From Rhodococcus tukisamuensis NBRC 100609 (GTDB lineage Bacteria; Actinomycetota; Actinomycetes; Mycobacteriales; Mycobacteriaceae), in assembly GCF_001894985.1 (NCBI RefSeq), contig NZ_BCXG01000015.1:1-64000 (forward strand): DNA of 64,000 nucleotides. Reading direction: 5' to 3'. Each line of letters starts with the position of its first letter. Within the stretch, counting starts at the first letter, position 1. This document shows, piece by piece, positions 33,064 to 41,075 of the stretch. Below the pieces are notes generated by a model. It was not told the DNA's origin. It saw only the letters and a program-made list of their open reading frames with translations, and searched no databases. The position numbers and the translations under genes were made by a program.

Positions 33064-33981
33064 GTGATTGCGTTGCTTGCCCCCGGACAGGGCTCCCAGA
33101 CCCCCGGCATGCTCAGCACCTGGCTGGAGCTGCCCGGCACCGCCGACCGCCTGGCCATCTGGTCGAAGGCCTCCGGCCTCGATCTCGAGCGCCTCGGCAC
33201 CACCGCGACCGCGGAGGAGATCACCGACACGGCGGTCACCCAGCCCCTCGTGGTGGCCTCCGCGCTGCTCGCCTTCGAGGAGATGGAACGCCGGGGCCTG
33301 GTGCCCGCCGACGTCGTGGCCGCCGGGCATTCGGTCGGCGAACTGGCCGCCGCGGCCATCGCCGGCGTCATCTCCGCGGACGACGCGGTCACCCTGGCCG
33401 CGATCCGCGGTTCGGAGATGGCCAAGGCCTGCGCGCTCGAACCCACCGGAATGTCGGCCGTGCTCGGCGGCGACGAGGAGGTCGTCCTCGCCCGGCTCGC
33501 CGAGCTGGGACTCGAGGCCGCCAACCGCAACGCCGCAGGTCAGATCGTGGCAGCGGGCCTCCTCAGCGCGTTGGAGGAACTGGCGGCGACGCCTCCGGAG
33601 AAGGCTCGGGTCCGGGCACTGCCCGTGGCAGGCGCGTTCCACACCGCGTTCATGGCGCCGGCACAGGACGCGGTGAGCAAGGCCGCGTCCCAGATCACCC
33701 CCGCCGAACCCACCCGCATCCTGCTCTCCAATTCCGACGGTCAGCCGGTCGCCTCCGGCGCCGACGCACTGACCAAGCTGGCCGCACAGGTGACCAGGCC
33801 CGTGCGCTGGGACCTGTGCACCGACTACCTCCGTACCGCCGCGGTGTCCGCCATCGCGGAACTTCCGCCGGCCGGAACCCTGGTCGGCATTGCCAAGCGC
33901 GAGATGCGCGGCACCCCGACCCTGGCGCTGAAGACGCCGGCAGACCTCGACGGTCTCACCGCGCTCACCTCCGCCGGTTAG
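33064..33981 (+). CDS. fabD: Malonyl-CoA:ACP transacylase
   Basis: FabD loads malonate onto AcpM for FAS-II. The 305-aa protein starts with the family opening MIALLAPGQGSQTPGM, has the nucleophile elbow AAGHSVGELAAAAIAG (Ser about 91), the Arg of the malonate site region, and AGAFHTAFMAPA (His about 195). First gene of the fabD-acpM-kasA-accD6 operon. GTG 33064 has no good SD; TCTTAG (33055-33060) lies only 3 nt before it, so an early or leaderless transcript start is possible. Confidence 0.96.
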   Translation: MIALLAPGQGSQTPGMLSTWLELPGTADRLAIWSKASGLDLERLGTTATAEEITDTAVTQPLVVASALLAFEEMERRGLVPADVVAAGHSVGELAAAAIAGVISADDAVTLAAIRGSEMAKACALEPTGMSAVLGGDEEVVLARLAELGLEAANRNAAGQIVAAGLLSALEELAATPPEKARVRALPVAGAFHTAFMAPAQDAVSKAASQITPAEPTRILLSNSDGQPVASGADALTKLAAQVTRPVRWDLCTDYLRTAAVSAIAELPPAGTLVGIAKREMRGTPTLALKTPADLDGLTALTSAG

Positions 33982-34088
33982 TATCCTGCGTCGCCGCTTC
34001 GCGGTGACGGACCGAAACATTTCGGCCGGTGTCCGCACCGTCCGAAAGTTGGACCCACGATTCACCAACCAAGAAGGGAGCCACCCAA

Positions 34089-34394
34089 GTGGCACTCACC
34101 CAGGCAGAAATCATCGCCGGCCTCGCCGAGATCATCGAGGAGGTCACCGGCATTGAGCCGTCCGAGGTGACCATCGAGAAGTCCTTCGTCGACGACCTGG
34201 ACATCGACTCGCTGTCCATGGTCGAGATCGCTGTCCAGACCGAGGACAAGTACGGCGTCAAGGTTCCGGACGAGGACCTGGCCGGCCTGCGCACCGTCGG
34301 CGACATCGTCGCGTACATCGAGAAGCTCGAGGCCGAGGGCGGCGAGACTGCCGAGGCAGTCAAGGCCAAGCTCGACTCCACCAACGAGGAGTGA
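34089..34394 (+). CDS. acpM: Meromycolate-extension acyl carrier protein
   Basis: AcpM carries the growing chain as a 4'-phosphopantetheine thioester. The 101 residues have the attachment site [12 protein letters not shown] (Ser41), preceded by the acidic helix [14 protein letters not shown]. Beyond the usual ~78-residue ACP core comes a charged Glu/Lys C-terminal extension, shorter than in M. tuberculosis AcpM (115 aa). The GTG at 34089 follows GGGAG at 8 nt. Its stop overlaps the kasA start by 4 nt (GTGA). A small inverted repeat (CCGAA/TTCGG, near 34013) lies in the fabD-acpM gap. Confidence 0.96.
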   Translation: MALTQAEIIAGLAEIIEEVTGIEPSEVTIEKSFVDDLDIDSLSMVEIAVQTEDKYGVKVPDEDLAGLRTVGDIVAYIEKLEAEGGETAEAVKAKLDSTNEE

Positions 34395-35641
34395 GTCGGT
34401 CCGTGACTTCCACCAGGAACTTCCCCAACGTCGTCGTCACCAGCCTCGCGGCTACGACGTCGCTCGCTGGTGACGTGGATGCCACGTGGAAGGGCCTGCT
34501 CGCTGGTGAGTCCGGGATCGGGATCCTCGACGATCCGTTCATCGAGGAGTTCGATCTTCCGGTCCGCATCGGCGGCCACCTGAAGGTAAGCCCCGACGAT
34601 TCCCTCTCCCGTGTCGAGATCCGGCGGATGAGCTACGTCGAGCGCCTGGCGCTCGTGCTCGGCCGTCAGGTGTGGGAGAACGCGGGCAGCCCCGAGGTCG
34701 ACAAGGATCGCCTCGGCGTGGTCCTCGGCACCGGCCTCGGCGGCGGCGAAGCCCTGATCGACACCGTCGACAAGATGAAGGCGGGCGGCTACCGCAAGGT
34801 GTCCCCGTTCGCCGTCCAGATGGTGATGCCCAACGGTCCGTCCGCGGTGGTCGGGCTCGAGCTCGGCGCCCGCGCCGGTGTCATCACCCCTGTGTCGGCG
34901 TGTTCGTCCGGTTCGGAAGCGATCGCGCATGCGTACCGGATGCTGATCATGGGCGACGCCGACATCATCGTCACCGGCGGTGTCGAGGGCGTCATCGACC
35001 CGGTCCCGATCGCGAGTTTCGCGATGATGCGTGCCCTGAGCACGCGCAACGACGACCCGAAGGCGGCGTCGCGGCCGTTCGACAAGGACCGCGACGGGTT
35101 CGTCTTCGGTGAGGCCGGGGCCATGATGGTCCTCGAGACCGAGGAGCACGCGAAGGCGCGCGGTGCCACCATCCATGCACGACTGTTGGGTGCGGGCATC
35201 ACCTCGGACGGGTACCACATCGTGGCACCCCACCCCGAGGGTCTCGGCGCGGCGCGGGCCATGACCAGGGCCATCCAGACGGCCGGCCTGGTCAAGACCG
35301 ACATCACGCATGTCAACGCGCACGCCACCGCGACACCGATCGGCGACATCGCGGAGGCCGCGGCCATCCGGGCCGCCGTCGGCGATCACGCCTCGGTGTA
35401 CGCACCGAAGTCCGCACTGGGCCACTCGATCGGCGCCGTCGGCGCCCTCGAGTCGGTGCTGACGGTCCTGAGTGTGCGGGACTCCGTCGTCCCGCCCACG
35501 CTCAACCTCGAGAATCAGGATCCAGAGATCGAGCTGGATGTCGTGAAGGGTGAACCCCGTCAGGGCCAGATCGATTTCGCAATCAACAACTCGTTTGGAT
35601 TCGGTGGGCACAACGTCGCGCTCGCCTTCGGAAGGGCCTGA
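34391..35641 (+). CDS. kasA: Beta-ketoacyl-ACP synthase (KasA type)
   Basis: KasA condenses malonyl-AcpM with long acyl-AcpM in FAS-II. The 416 residues align by eye with M. tuberculosis KasA throughout: [33 protein letters not shown], active-site Cys in [29 protein letters not shown] (first His) and [16 protein letters not shown] (second His). The residue between His and Thr in NAHATAT is Ala, where KasA has Gly (NAHGTAT). Only one kas gene is present: no KasB copy separates it from accD6. GTG 34391 overlaps acpM by 4 nt; a second GTG at 34403 is possible. Confidence 0.95.
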   Translation: MSRSVTSTRNFPNVVVTSLAATTSLAGDVDATWKGLLAGESGIGILDDPFIEEFDLPVRIGGHLKVSPDDSLSRVEIRRMSYVERLALVLGRQVWENAGSPEVDKDRLGVVLGTGLGGGEALIDTVDKMKAGGYRKVSPFAVQMVMPNGPSAVVGLELGARAGVITPVSACSSGSEAIAHAYRMLIMGDADIIVTGGVEGVIDPVPIASFAMMRALSTRNDDPKAASRPFDKDRDGFVFGEAGAMMVLETEEHAKARGATIHARLLGAGITSDGYHIVAPHPEGLGAARAMTRAIQTAGLVKTDITHVNAHATATPIGDIAEAAAIRAAVGDHASVYAPKSALGHSIGAVGALESVLTVLSVRDSVVPPTLNLENQDPEIELDVVKGEPRQGQIDFAINNSFGFGGHNVALAFGRA

Positions 35642-35736
35642 CAGGTCGGCACAGCCCGAACGGTGGGGGTTCCACAGCCAGCGGGACCCCCACCCCGACC
35701 ACCGCCCGTAGGCGGCTCGCACAAGGAGGACCGGCG

Positions 35737-37170
35737 ATGACCATCCTGGAACCGATCAGCAGATCCGAGACCCCGCTCGATCCCCGTGACCCCTTGGCGC
35801 GGCTGGAACAGCTCTTCGACCCTGGTACCACGGTCCCCCTGCACCCCCGCGACAAGTCGGGCGTGCTGGCCGCCGCGGGCACGATCGACGGTGTGCGCAC
35901 CGTCGCGTACTGCTCCGACGCCACCGTGATGGGCGGCGCCATGGGCGTCGAGGGCTGCAAGCACATCGTGAACGCCATCGACACCGCAATCGGCGATCAG
36001 TCACCGATCGTCGGGATCTGGCACTCGGGCGGCGCCCGCCTGGCGGAGGGCGTCGAAGCCCTGCACGCCGTGGGCCTCGTGTTCGAAGCCATGGTCCGCG
36101 CCTCCGGACTCGTCCCCCAGCTTTCCGTCGTCCTCGGCTTCGCCGCGGGCGGCGCCGCCTACGGTCCCGCGCTCACCGACGTGGTGATCATGGCGCCCGA
36201 GGGCCGCGTCTTCGTGACCGGCCCCGATGTGGTGCGGTCCGTCACCGGCGAGCAGGTCGACATGGCCTCGCTCGGCGGCCCCGACACCCACACCAAGAAG
36301 TCCGGCGTCGCGCACATCGCGGCCACCGACGAGCCCGACGCCTTCAACCGCGCCCGCCGTCTGGTGTCGATGTTCTGCGACCAGGGCGCCTTCGACCTGG
36401 TGGCCGCCGAGCACGGCGACACCGACCTGCGCGCGCTGATGCCGGCCTCCGCCAAGCGTGCCTACGACGTCCGCCCGATCCTGCACGAACTGCTCGACAA
36501 CGTGGACGGCGAGTCCGACTTCGAGGAACTGCAGGGCAACTACGCCCGCAGCATCGTCACCGGCCTCGGCCGGCTCGGCGGCCGCAGCGTCGGCGTGATC
36601 GCCAACAACCCGCTGCGCCTGGGCGGCTGCCTGAACTCCGAGAGCGCCGAGAAGGCGGCCCGCTTCGTGCGGTTGTGCAACGCCTTCGGGATCCCGCTGG
36701 TGGTCGTCGTCGACGTTCCCGGCTACCTCCCCGGCGTGAGCCAGGAATGGGAGGGCGTGGTCCGACGAGGCGCGAAGTTGCTGCACGCGTTCGCCGAGGC
36801 CACCGTCCCCCGGGTCACCCTGGTGACCCGGAAGATCTACGGCGGCGCGTACATCGCGATGAACTCCCGGGCGCTCGGTGCGACCGCGGTGTTCGCCTGG
36901 CCCGAGGCCGAGGTTGCCGTGATGGGCGCCAAGGCCGCCGTCGGCATCCTGCACAAGCGGGCCCTCGCCGCAGTCCCGGAGGAGGAGCGCGAGGCCCTGC
37001 ACGACCGCCTGGCGGCCGAACACGAGGCCATCGCGGGCGGCGTCGGACGCGCCATCTCGATCGGTGTCGTCGACGAGCTGATCGACCCGGCCAAGACCCG
37101 CAGCACGCTGGCCGCCGCACTGGCCGCCGCCCCCGCCGGCCGCGGACGGCACAAGAACATCCCGCTGTGA
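35737..37170 (+). CDS. accD6: Acyl-CoA carboxylase carboxyltransferase beta subunit AccD6
   Basis: AccD6 is the carboxyltransferase that makes malonyl-CoA for FAS-II, working with an AccA biotinylated subunit. The 477-aa protein has crotonase-fold halves: an N-terminal domain with YCSDATVMGGAMGVEGCKHI, GIWHSGGARLAEGVEALHAV, VFVTGPDVVRSVTGEQVDMASLGG; and a C-terminal domain with GVIANNPLRLGGCLNSESAEKAARFVRLC, VDVPGYLPGVSQEWEGVVRRGAKL and GGAYIAMNSRALGAT. This is the last gene of the operon before a very strong terminator, as in M. tuberculosis (Rv2247). ATG 35737 has AAGGAGG at 35723-35729. Confidence 0.96.
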   Translation: MTILEPISRSETPLDPRDPLARLEQLFDPGTTVPLHPRDKSGVLAAAGTIDGVRTVAYCSDATVMGGAMGVEGCKHIVNAIDTAIGDQSPIVGIWHSGGARLAEGVEALHAVGLVFEAMVRASGLVPQLSVVLGFAAGGAAYGPALTDVVIMAPEGRVFVTGPDVVRSVTGEQVDMASLGGPDTHTKKSGVAHIAATDEPDAFNRARRLVSMFCDQGAFDLVAAEHGDTDLRALMPASAKRAYDVRPILHELLDNVDGESDFEELQGNYARSIVTGLGRLGGRSVGVIANNPLRLGGCLNSESAEKAARFVRLCNAFGIPLVVVVDVPGYLPGVSQEWEGVVRRGAKLLHAFAEATVPRVTLVTRKIYGGAYIAMNSRALGATAVFAWPEAEVAVMGAKAAVGILHKRALAAVPEEEREALHDRLAAEHEAIAGGVGRAISIGVVDELIDPAKTRSTLAAALAAAPAGRGRHKNIPL

Positions 37171-37187
37171 GCTGACAGCGCGGCAAC

Positions 37188-37230
37188 ACAGCAGCAGGCC
37201 CCCGACATCTCGTCGGGGGCCTGCTGCTGT
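37188..37230 (+). terminator. Very strong terminator of the FAS-II operon
   Basis: A 19-bp perfect stem (ACAGCAGCAGGCCCCCGAC, 37188-37206, complement 37212-37230) with a 5-nt loop, the longest perfect hairpin in the window. It lies 17 nt after accD6. Confidence 0.92.
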
Positions 37231-37286
37231 CAGTGCGGCGCTGGTTCGTGCAGCTCAGCGCGGCGGCACTATACGACCGTGGCCGG

Positions 37287-37487
37287 TCAGAGCGGGCGCA
37301 CGGAGGCGGCCTGCGGACCCTTGGGTCCCTGCACCACCTCGAACTCCACCTGCTGGTTCTCGTCGAGGCTCTTGAAACCAGAGCTTTCGATCTCGGAGTA
37401 GTGGACGAAGACGTCCGGTCCGTCGGCGCGGGCGATGAAGCCGAAGCCCTTCTCCGCGTTGAACCACTTCACTGTTCCCTGAGTCAT
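37287..37487 (-). CDS. cspA: Cold-shock family single-strand nucleic-acid-binding protein
   Basis: The 66-residue OB fold has RNP-1-type KGFGFIA and RNP-2-type VFVHYSEI segments, and starts [17 protein letters not shown]. Full length. AAGGAGAAAAC gives a strong SD. The transcript upstream is AT-richer than the surroundings for some 200 nt (37490-37700, minus strand), as with cold-shock mRNAs whose 5' UTRs act as thermosensors. The gene has no close operon partner; its stop is 57 bp from the FAS-II terminator. Confidence 0.95.
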   Translation of the reverse strand: MTQGTVKWFNAEKGFGFIARADGPDVFVHYSEIESSGFKSLDENQQVEFEVVQGPKGPQAASVRPL

Positions 37488-37740
37488 GTTTTCTCCTTAC
37501 AGGGCTGGGATGCGGGACCCACACCGTGTGGCGTCCCGGGCCGGTTCGAAACTCGGCGTCTCCAGATTCCTGAAGGCAGACAGAGCATGCGCAACAAATG
37601 TTCCGCTCGACAAAAGTTCCTTGCGAGCGTGCAAAAACACAGACACAGAAAAACTACGACCATCAGGGTCAACCGCACCGGCGCCGGGTTCATTCCCGGT
37701 GCCGGTGACGAGGCCCGGGTGCCGACGCGCACCGACCGCG

Positions 37741-37965
37741 TCAGCCGACGGCAACCAGCACCCCACGGCGGCCCGTGCGCCCGGCCTCGTCGACCAGGGC
37801 GACGCGAGATCGGCGTACGAAAAGGCCGGCGCACCCGCCACGTTCCCGACCGGTCCCGGCGCGGCCGAGGCCGTCGACGAGGGCCCGGGCGGCGGCGACG
37901 TAGAACTCCGTCGACGGGACGTCCATGCGCGCCGCGGCGCTGATCGCGACGCCCGGGCCGCACAC
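37741..37965 (-). CDS. Possible small protein between csp and DUF3145 (uncertain)
   Basis: An open minus-strand frame of 75 codons begins GTG 37965 and ends at 37741. About 88% of third positions are G or C, which suits coding in this genome, and it contains a plausible helix (MDVPSTEFYVAAARALVDGLGR). No SD is visible, the Arg/Gly-rich second half has little domain character, and the frame continues open into the DUF3145 gene end. It may be a real small gene, an eroded remnant, or part of the cold-shock mRNA leader region. Confidence 0.3.
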   Translation of the reverse strand: MCGPGVAISAAARMDVPSTEFYVAAARALVDGLGRAGTGRERGGCAGLFVRRSRVALVDEAGRTGRRGVLVAVG

Positions 37966-37982
37966 GAGTTGCGGGCCGGCGC

Positions 37983-38501
37983 CTAACCGACGTCGCGGTG
38001 CAGCCAGGTGACCTCCGCGCCCTCGCCGCCGCTGCGGTAGGGCTCGAGCTCAGTGTCCCAGTCGGAGCCGAGTGCGACATCGAGTTCCGACGCCAGGTCG
38101 CCGGTGTCCCGGTGCGCCGCGATGATGGCCCGGAGCCGCATCTCGCCGAGGATGACGTCGCCGTTGGCGCTCATCGATCCGTGCCAGAGCCCGAGTCCCG
38201 GTACATGACTGAATCTTTCGCCGTCCACGCCCTCGCTGGCGTCCTCGGTCACCTCGAACCTCAGCATCGGCCAGGGCCGCAGCGCGTTGACCAGCCTGGC
38301 GCCTGTGCCGACCGGCCCCGTCCAGTTGCTGGTCGCGCGCAGCAGTCCTGGCGAGGCGGGCTGGGAGGACCACTTGAGATTGGCCCGGCAGTCCAGGGTC
38401 GCGGTCAGCGCCCACTCGACGTGCGGGCATACGGCCGCGGGCGAAGAGTGCACGTGCAGTACACCATTCGTGCCTTCAGCGAACTGATTCAACGCGTGCA
38501 C
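37983..38501 (-). CDS. DUF3145 family protein
   Basis: The 172-aa protein carries the family landmarks TNGVLHVHSSPAAVCPHVEWAL, PASPGLLRATSNWTGPVGTGARLVNAL, WPMLRFEVTEDASEGVDGERFSHVPGLGLWHG and a C-terminal WDTELEPYRSGGEGAEV. Function unknown; conserved across actinobacteria. GTG 38501 has GGAGG at 5-nt spacing. Confidence 0.92.
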   Translation of the reverse strand: MHALNQFAEGTNGVLHVHSSPAAVCPHVEWALTATLDCRANLKWSSQPASPGLLRATSNWTGPVGTGARLVNALRPWPMLRFEVTEDASEGVDGERFSHVPGLGLWHGSMSANGDVILGEMRLRAIIAAHRDTGDLASELDVALGSDWDTELEPYRSGGEGAEVTWLHRDVG

Positions 38502-38651
38502 GGGATACCTCCAGCTTCGACGAGGGACGTCTTCCCCAACGACCTCGTGTCGGCTCCGCGCGCTTTCGAGGTATCAGTGTGCACCAGGGGCCAGCTTTAC
38601 GCATCACGAACAAATAACCGGCAGTTACCCGACGGTCCGGCGCCTTCTCGG

Positions 38652-39467
38652 CTACGGTCCGGACGCCTCCGCGAGCACCGCGTCGCTCAGCGGCGGCCAG
38701 GCCTGCTTCGCCCAGTCCCCGAACGGCTTGTCCGCCAGCGCCACACACGCGAGCGACCGCGCGGGGTCGACCCACAGGAAGGTGCCGGACTGTCCGAAGT
38801 GCCCGTACGTGGCAGGCGAGTTCGCGGCGCCGGTCCAGTGCGGCGCCTTGCCGCCCTTGATCTCGAACCCGAGCCCCCAGTCGTTGGGCCGCTGCGAGCC
38901 GTAGCCCGGCAGCAGGCCGTCGAGTCCGGGGAACTGGACCGCGGTCGCGTCGGCGGCGGTCTGCTCGGAGAGCAGGGTCGGGCGCAGCAGTTCGCGGGCG
39001 AAGCGAGACAGGTCGGCGACCGTGGAGCGAGCGCCGTGCCCGGCCGGGCCGTCGAGCGTGGACGCGGTCATGCCCAGCGGCGCGAACACCGCCTCGCGCA
39101 GGTACTGGGGGAACTCGATCCCGCTCTCGGCGGCGACCAGGTCCGCGAGCACCTCGAAGCCGGCGCTGGAGTAGATCCGCTTGGCGCCGGGCGCGGCCGC
39201 CACCACGTTCTCGCCGAACGCGAGGCCGGAGGCGTGCGCGAGCAGGTGCCGCACCGTGGACCCGGGCGGTCCGGCGGGCTGGTCGAGCTCGACGGCGCCC
39301 TCCTCGACGGCGACGAGCACCGCGTACGCCACCAGCGGCTTGGTCACCGACGCCAGGGCGAACACCCGGTCCTGCTCCCCCGCCACCCCGATCGGGCCGT
39401 CCGGACCGATCACCGCCGCGGCGGCATGGTCGACGGGCCACTGGGCGATCGCATTGAGGCTCTGCAC
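38652..39467 (-). CDS. Serine hydrolase of the beta-lactamase/penicillin-binding (class C) superfamily
   Basis: The SxxK motif SVTK (Ser40, Lys43) and the HxG-type motif in TYGHFGQSGTFLW are present; the middle motif, usually YxN, is YSS (IYSSAGFEVLADLV). No signal peptide is visible, so it is likely cytosolic and is either an esterase/peptidase or an amidase rather than a secreted beta-lactamase. The 271-aa length is short for class C but normal for small serine hydrolases. Rv2257c is a similar protein near the equivalent place in M. tuberculosis. Its stop is on the minus strand; the neighbouring ADH gene is about 90 bp upstream of nothing cotranscribed because a terminator lies between. Confidence 0.85.
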   Translation of the reverse strand: MQSLNAIAQWPVDHAAAAVIGPDGPIGVAGEQDRVFALASVTKPLVAYAVLVAVEEGAVELDQPAGPPGSTVRHLLAHASGLAFGENVVAAAPGAKRIYSSAGFEVLADLVAAESGIEFPQYLREAVFAPLGMTASTLDGPAGHGARSTVADLSRFARELLRPTLLSEQTAADATAVQFPGLDGLLPGYGSQRPNDWGLGFEIKGGKAPHWTGAANSPATYGHFGQSGTFLWVDPARSLACVALADKPFGDWAKQAWPPLSDAVLAEASGP

Positions 39468-39506
39468 CCGGTCAGCCTACGAGGGTGGTCCGACACCGGA
39501 CACGAC

Positions 39507-39546
39507 GACGGCGCCGGGCCGCTCAAATGAGCTGCCCGGCGCCGTC
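39507..39546 (-). terminator. Terminator downstream of the alcohol dehydrogenase
   Basis: GACGGCGCCGGGC (39507-39519) pairs with GCCCGGCGCCGTC (39534-39546) with a nested GCTC/GAGC stem in the loop. It ends just before the ADH stop region on the minus strand and should separate it from the serine hydrolase gene. Confidence 0.8.
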
Positions 39547-39560
39547 GAGTGGTGCGAGGT

Positions 39561-40688
39561 CTAGCGGTCCGCGTCGGTGTACTTGATGACGCCGCGGAGG
39601 TTCTTGCCGTCCAGCATGTCCTGGTAGCCCTCGTTGATCTGCTCGAGGCTGTAGGTGTTGGAGATCATGTCCTGCAGGTTCAGCTGACCGGACTTGTACA
39701 GGTCGAGCAGCATCGGGATCTCGTGACGCGGGTTGGCGCCACCGAAGACGTTGCCCTTGAGCGTCTTCTGCAGCATCGCGAAGAGGAAGAGGTTCATCTT
39801 CACGTCCATGTCGGACATGTTGCCCATGGAGGTCACGACGCAGGTGCCGGCCTTGGCGGTCAAGGTCAGCGCCGGGTCCACCAGCGCGCCGTCCATCTCG
39901 CCCATGGTCAGGATGACCTTCTGGCACATCTTGCCCCAGGTCAGCTCCATGACCGGGACGATGGCCTCCTCGAGGCTCGCGTAGGCGTGGGTGGCACCGA
40001 ACTTGAGGGCCTGCTCGCGCTTGAACGGGACCGGGTCGATGGCGATGACGTGGCGTGCACCCGAGACGACCGCGCCCTGCAGCGCGGCCATGCCGACGCC
40101 GCCGACGCCGACGATCGCGACGGAGTCACCGGGACGAACCTGCGCGACGTTGGTCGCCGAACCCCAACCCGTCGTCGTGCCGCAGCCGACGAGCGCGGCG
40201 ACCTCGAACGGGATGTGCTCGTCGATCTTGACCGCGGAGTACTCGTGCACGGTCATGTAGGGCGAGAACGTGCCGAGCAGGGACATCGGGATGACGTTCT
40301 GGCCGCGGGCCTGGATGCGGAAGGAGCCGTCGGAGATGGACTGGCCGGTGAGCAGGCCCATGCCGAGGTCGCAGAGGTTCTGGTGACCCTGCGTACACGG
40401 GTCACAGGCGCCACAGGCCGGGATGAAGGACAGGACGACGTGGTCGCCCTCCTTCAGCCTCTTGACGTTCGGGCCGACCTTGGTGACGACGCCCGCACCC
40501 TCGTGCCCGGCCAGGACCGGGAAGGACGGCAGCGGGGTGGCGCCGGTGACGAGGTGGTAGTCGGAGTGGCACATCCCGGCCGCCTCCATGCGGATCTGGA
40601 CCTCGCCCTCCCGCGGATCACCGAGTTCAATCTCCTCGACCGAGAACGGCTCGTTCAGTCCCCACAACAGCGCGCCTTTAGTCTTCAT
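39561..40688 (-). CDS. NDMA-dependent (zinc, MDR) alcohol dehydrogenase
   Basis: The 375-aa protein opens KTKGALLWGLNEPFSVEEIELGD, which is typical of nocardioform NDMA-dependent alcohol dehydrogenases (tightly bound NAD(H)). Catalytic zinc ligands: CHSD (Cys40) and the GHEG His; structural zinc cysteines are CGACDPCTQGHQNLC. The Rossmann loop is GVGGVGMAALQGAV. These enzymes oxidise primary alcohols or aldehydes and are sometimes induced during steroid, furan or short-chain-alcohol growth. The KstR-type site about 90-100 nt upstream on the minus strand suggests regulation by KstR or a similar TetR repressor. ATG 40688. Confidence 0.93.
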   Translation of the reverse strand: MKTKGALLWGLNEPFSVEEIELGDPREGEVQIRMEAAGMCHSDYHLVTGATPLPSFPVLAGHEGAGVVTKVGPNVKRLKEGDHVVLSFIPACGACDPCTQGHQNLCDLGMGLLTGQSISDGSFRIQARGQNVIPMSLLGTFSPYMTVHEYSAVKIDEHIPFEVAALVGCGTTTGWGSATNVAQVRPGDSVAIVGVGGVGMAALQGAVVSGARHVIAIDPVPFKREQALKFGATHAYASLEEAIVPVMELTWGKMCQKVILTMGEMDGALVDPALTLTAKAGTCVVTSMGNMSDMDVKMNLFLFAMLQKTLKGNVFGGANPRHEIPMLLDLYKSGQLNLQDMISNTYSLEQINEGYQDMLDGKNLRGVIKYTDADR

Positions 40689-40776
40689 CTTCGTTCTGGC
40701 CTTTCGTCCGCGTCAGCTTGTCGTGATCGAGGTGACGGTGATCACAGGGCACACGATAGCCGGAATCCGGCCAAAT

Positions 40777-40790
40777 TGGAACACGTTCTA
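40777..40790. promoter_or_regulatory. KstR-type operator upstream of the alcohol dehydrogenase
   Basis: TGGAACACGTTCTA matches the published KstR consensus TnnAACnnGTTnnA exactly. It lies about 90-100 bp before the ADH start on its template side. KstR represses steroid catabolism genes in mycolate actinobacteria. One match alone could be chance; a second exact match precedes the P450 gene 1.5 kb away. Confidence 0.6.
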
Positions 40791-40834
40791 GGCGAATTTC
40801 GTATCAGGGTGAAACGAAGAGGGAAACGCGCAGT

Positions 40835-41005
40835 TCAACGGGGGTGCACCCGCCGAACTTCCGGCGCGTCGGCGGCCCCCGGAGGGCGGATTCCGGCCTC
40901 GAACTGGACGCTCGTTCGCCAGCCTCGCACATCGTGCAGATGATGAACACACTCGTGGGCGAGGTACCGCGCGGGGGACTCCACGGCGACGGCGGCACCG
41001 GCGCC
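40835..41005 (-). pseudogene. C-terminal fragment of a DinB-like metal-binding protein
   Basis: The minus-strand frame ending at TGA 40835 reads VAVESPARYLAHECVHHLHDVRGW, which looks like the second metal-binding helix (HxxxHHxxD) near the C-terminus of actinobacterial DinB/mycothiol-transferase-like proteins, followed by a plausible tail. No start codon or upstream domain belongs to it: directly upstream on the same strand is the P450 stop (41076). It looks like the left-over 3' end of a gene whose 5' part was replaced. Identification rests on one motif and is uncertain. Confidence 0.45.
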
Positions 41006-41075
41006 CCGCAGGCGCCGCCGGCCGGCGGCACCCCGGCGAAGGCGACCCCACGCTACGAACCGCCCCGGCGCCGCG

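Noticed and set aside
36001-37152. A 383-codon minus frame antisense to accD6
   Set aside because: Mirror frame of accD6 with no start context or domain.
37497-37841. 114-aa minus frame in the cold-shock leader
   Set aside because: Composition is not protein-like, it overlaps the proposed leader and another frame, and it has no SD.
40777-40790. Assignment of the ADH as MscR/mycothiol-dependent formaldehyde dehydrogenase (Rv2259)
   Set aside because: The N-terminus and zinc loop follow the NDMA-dependent ADH type (KTKGALLWGLNEPFSVEEIELGD), not MscR, although the gene lies near where Rv2259 would.
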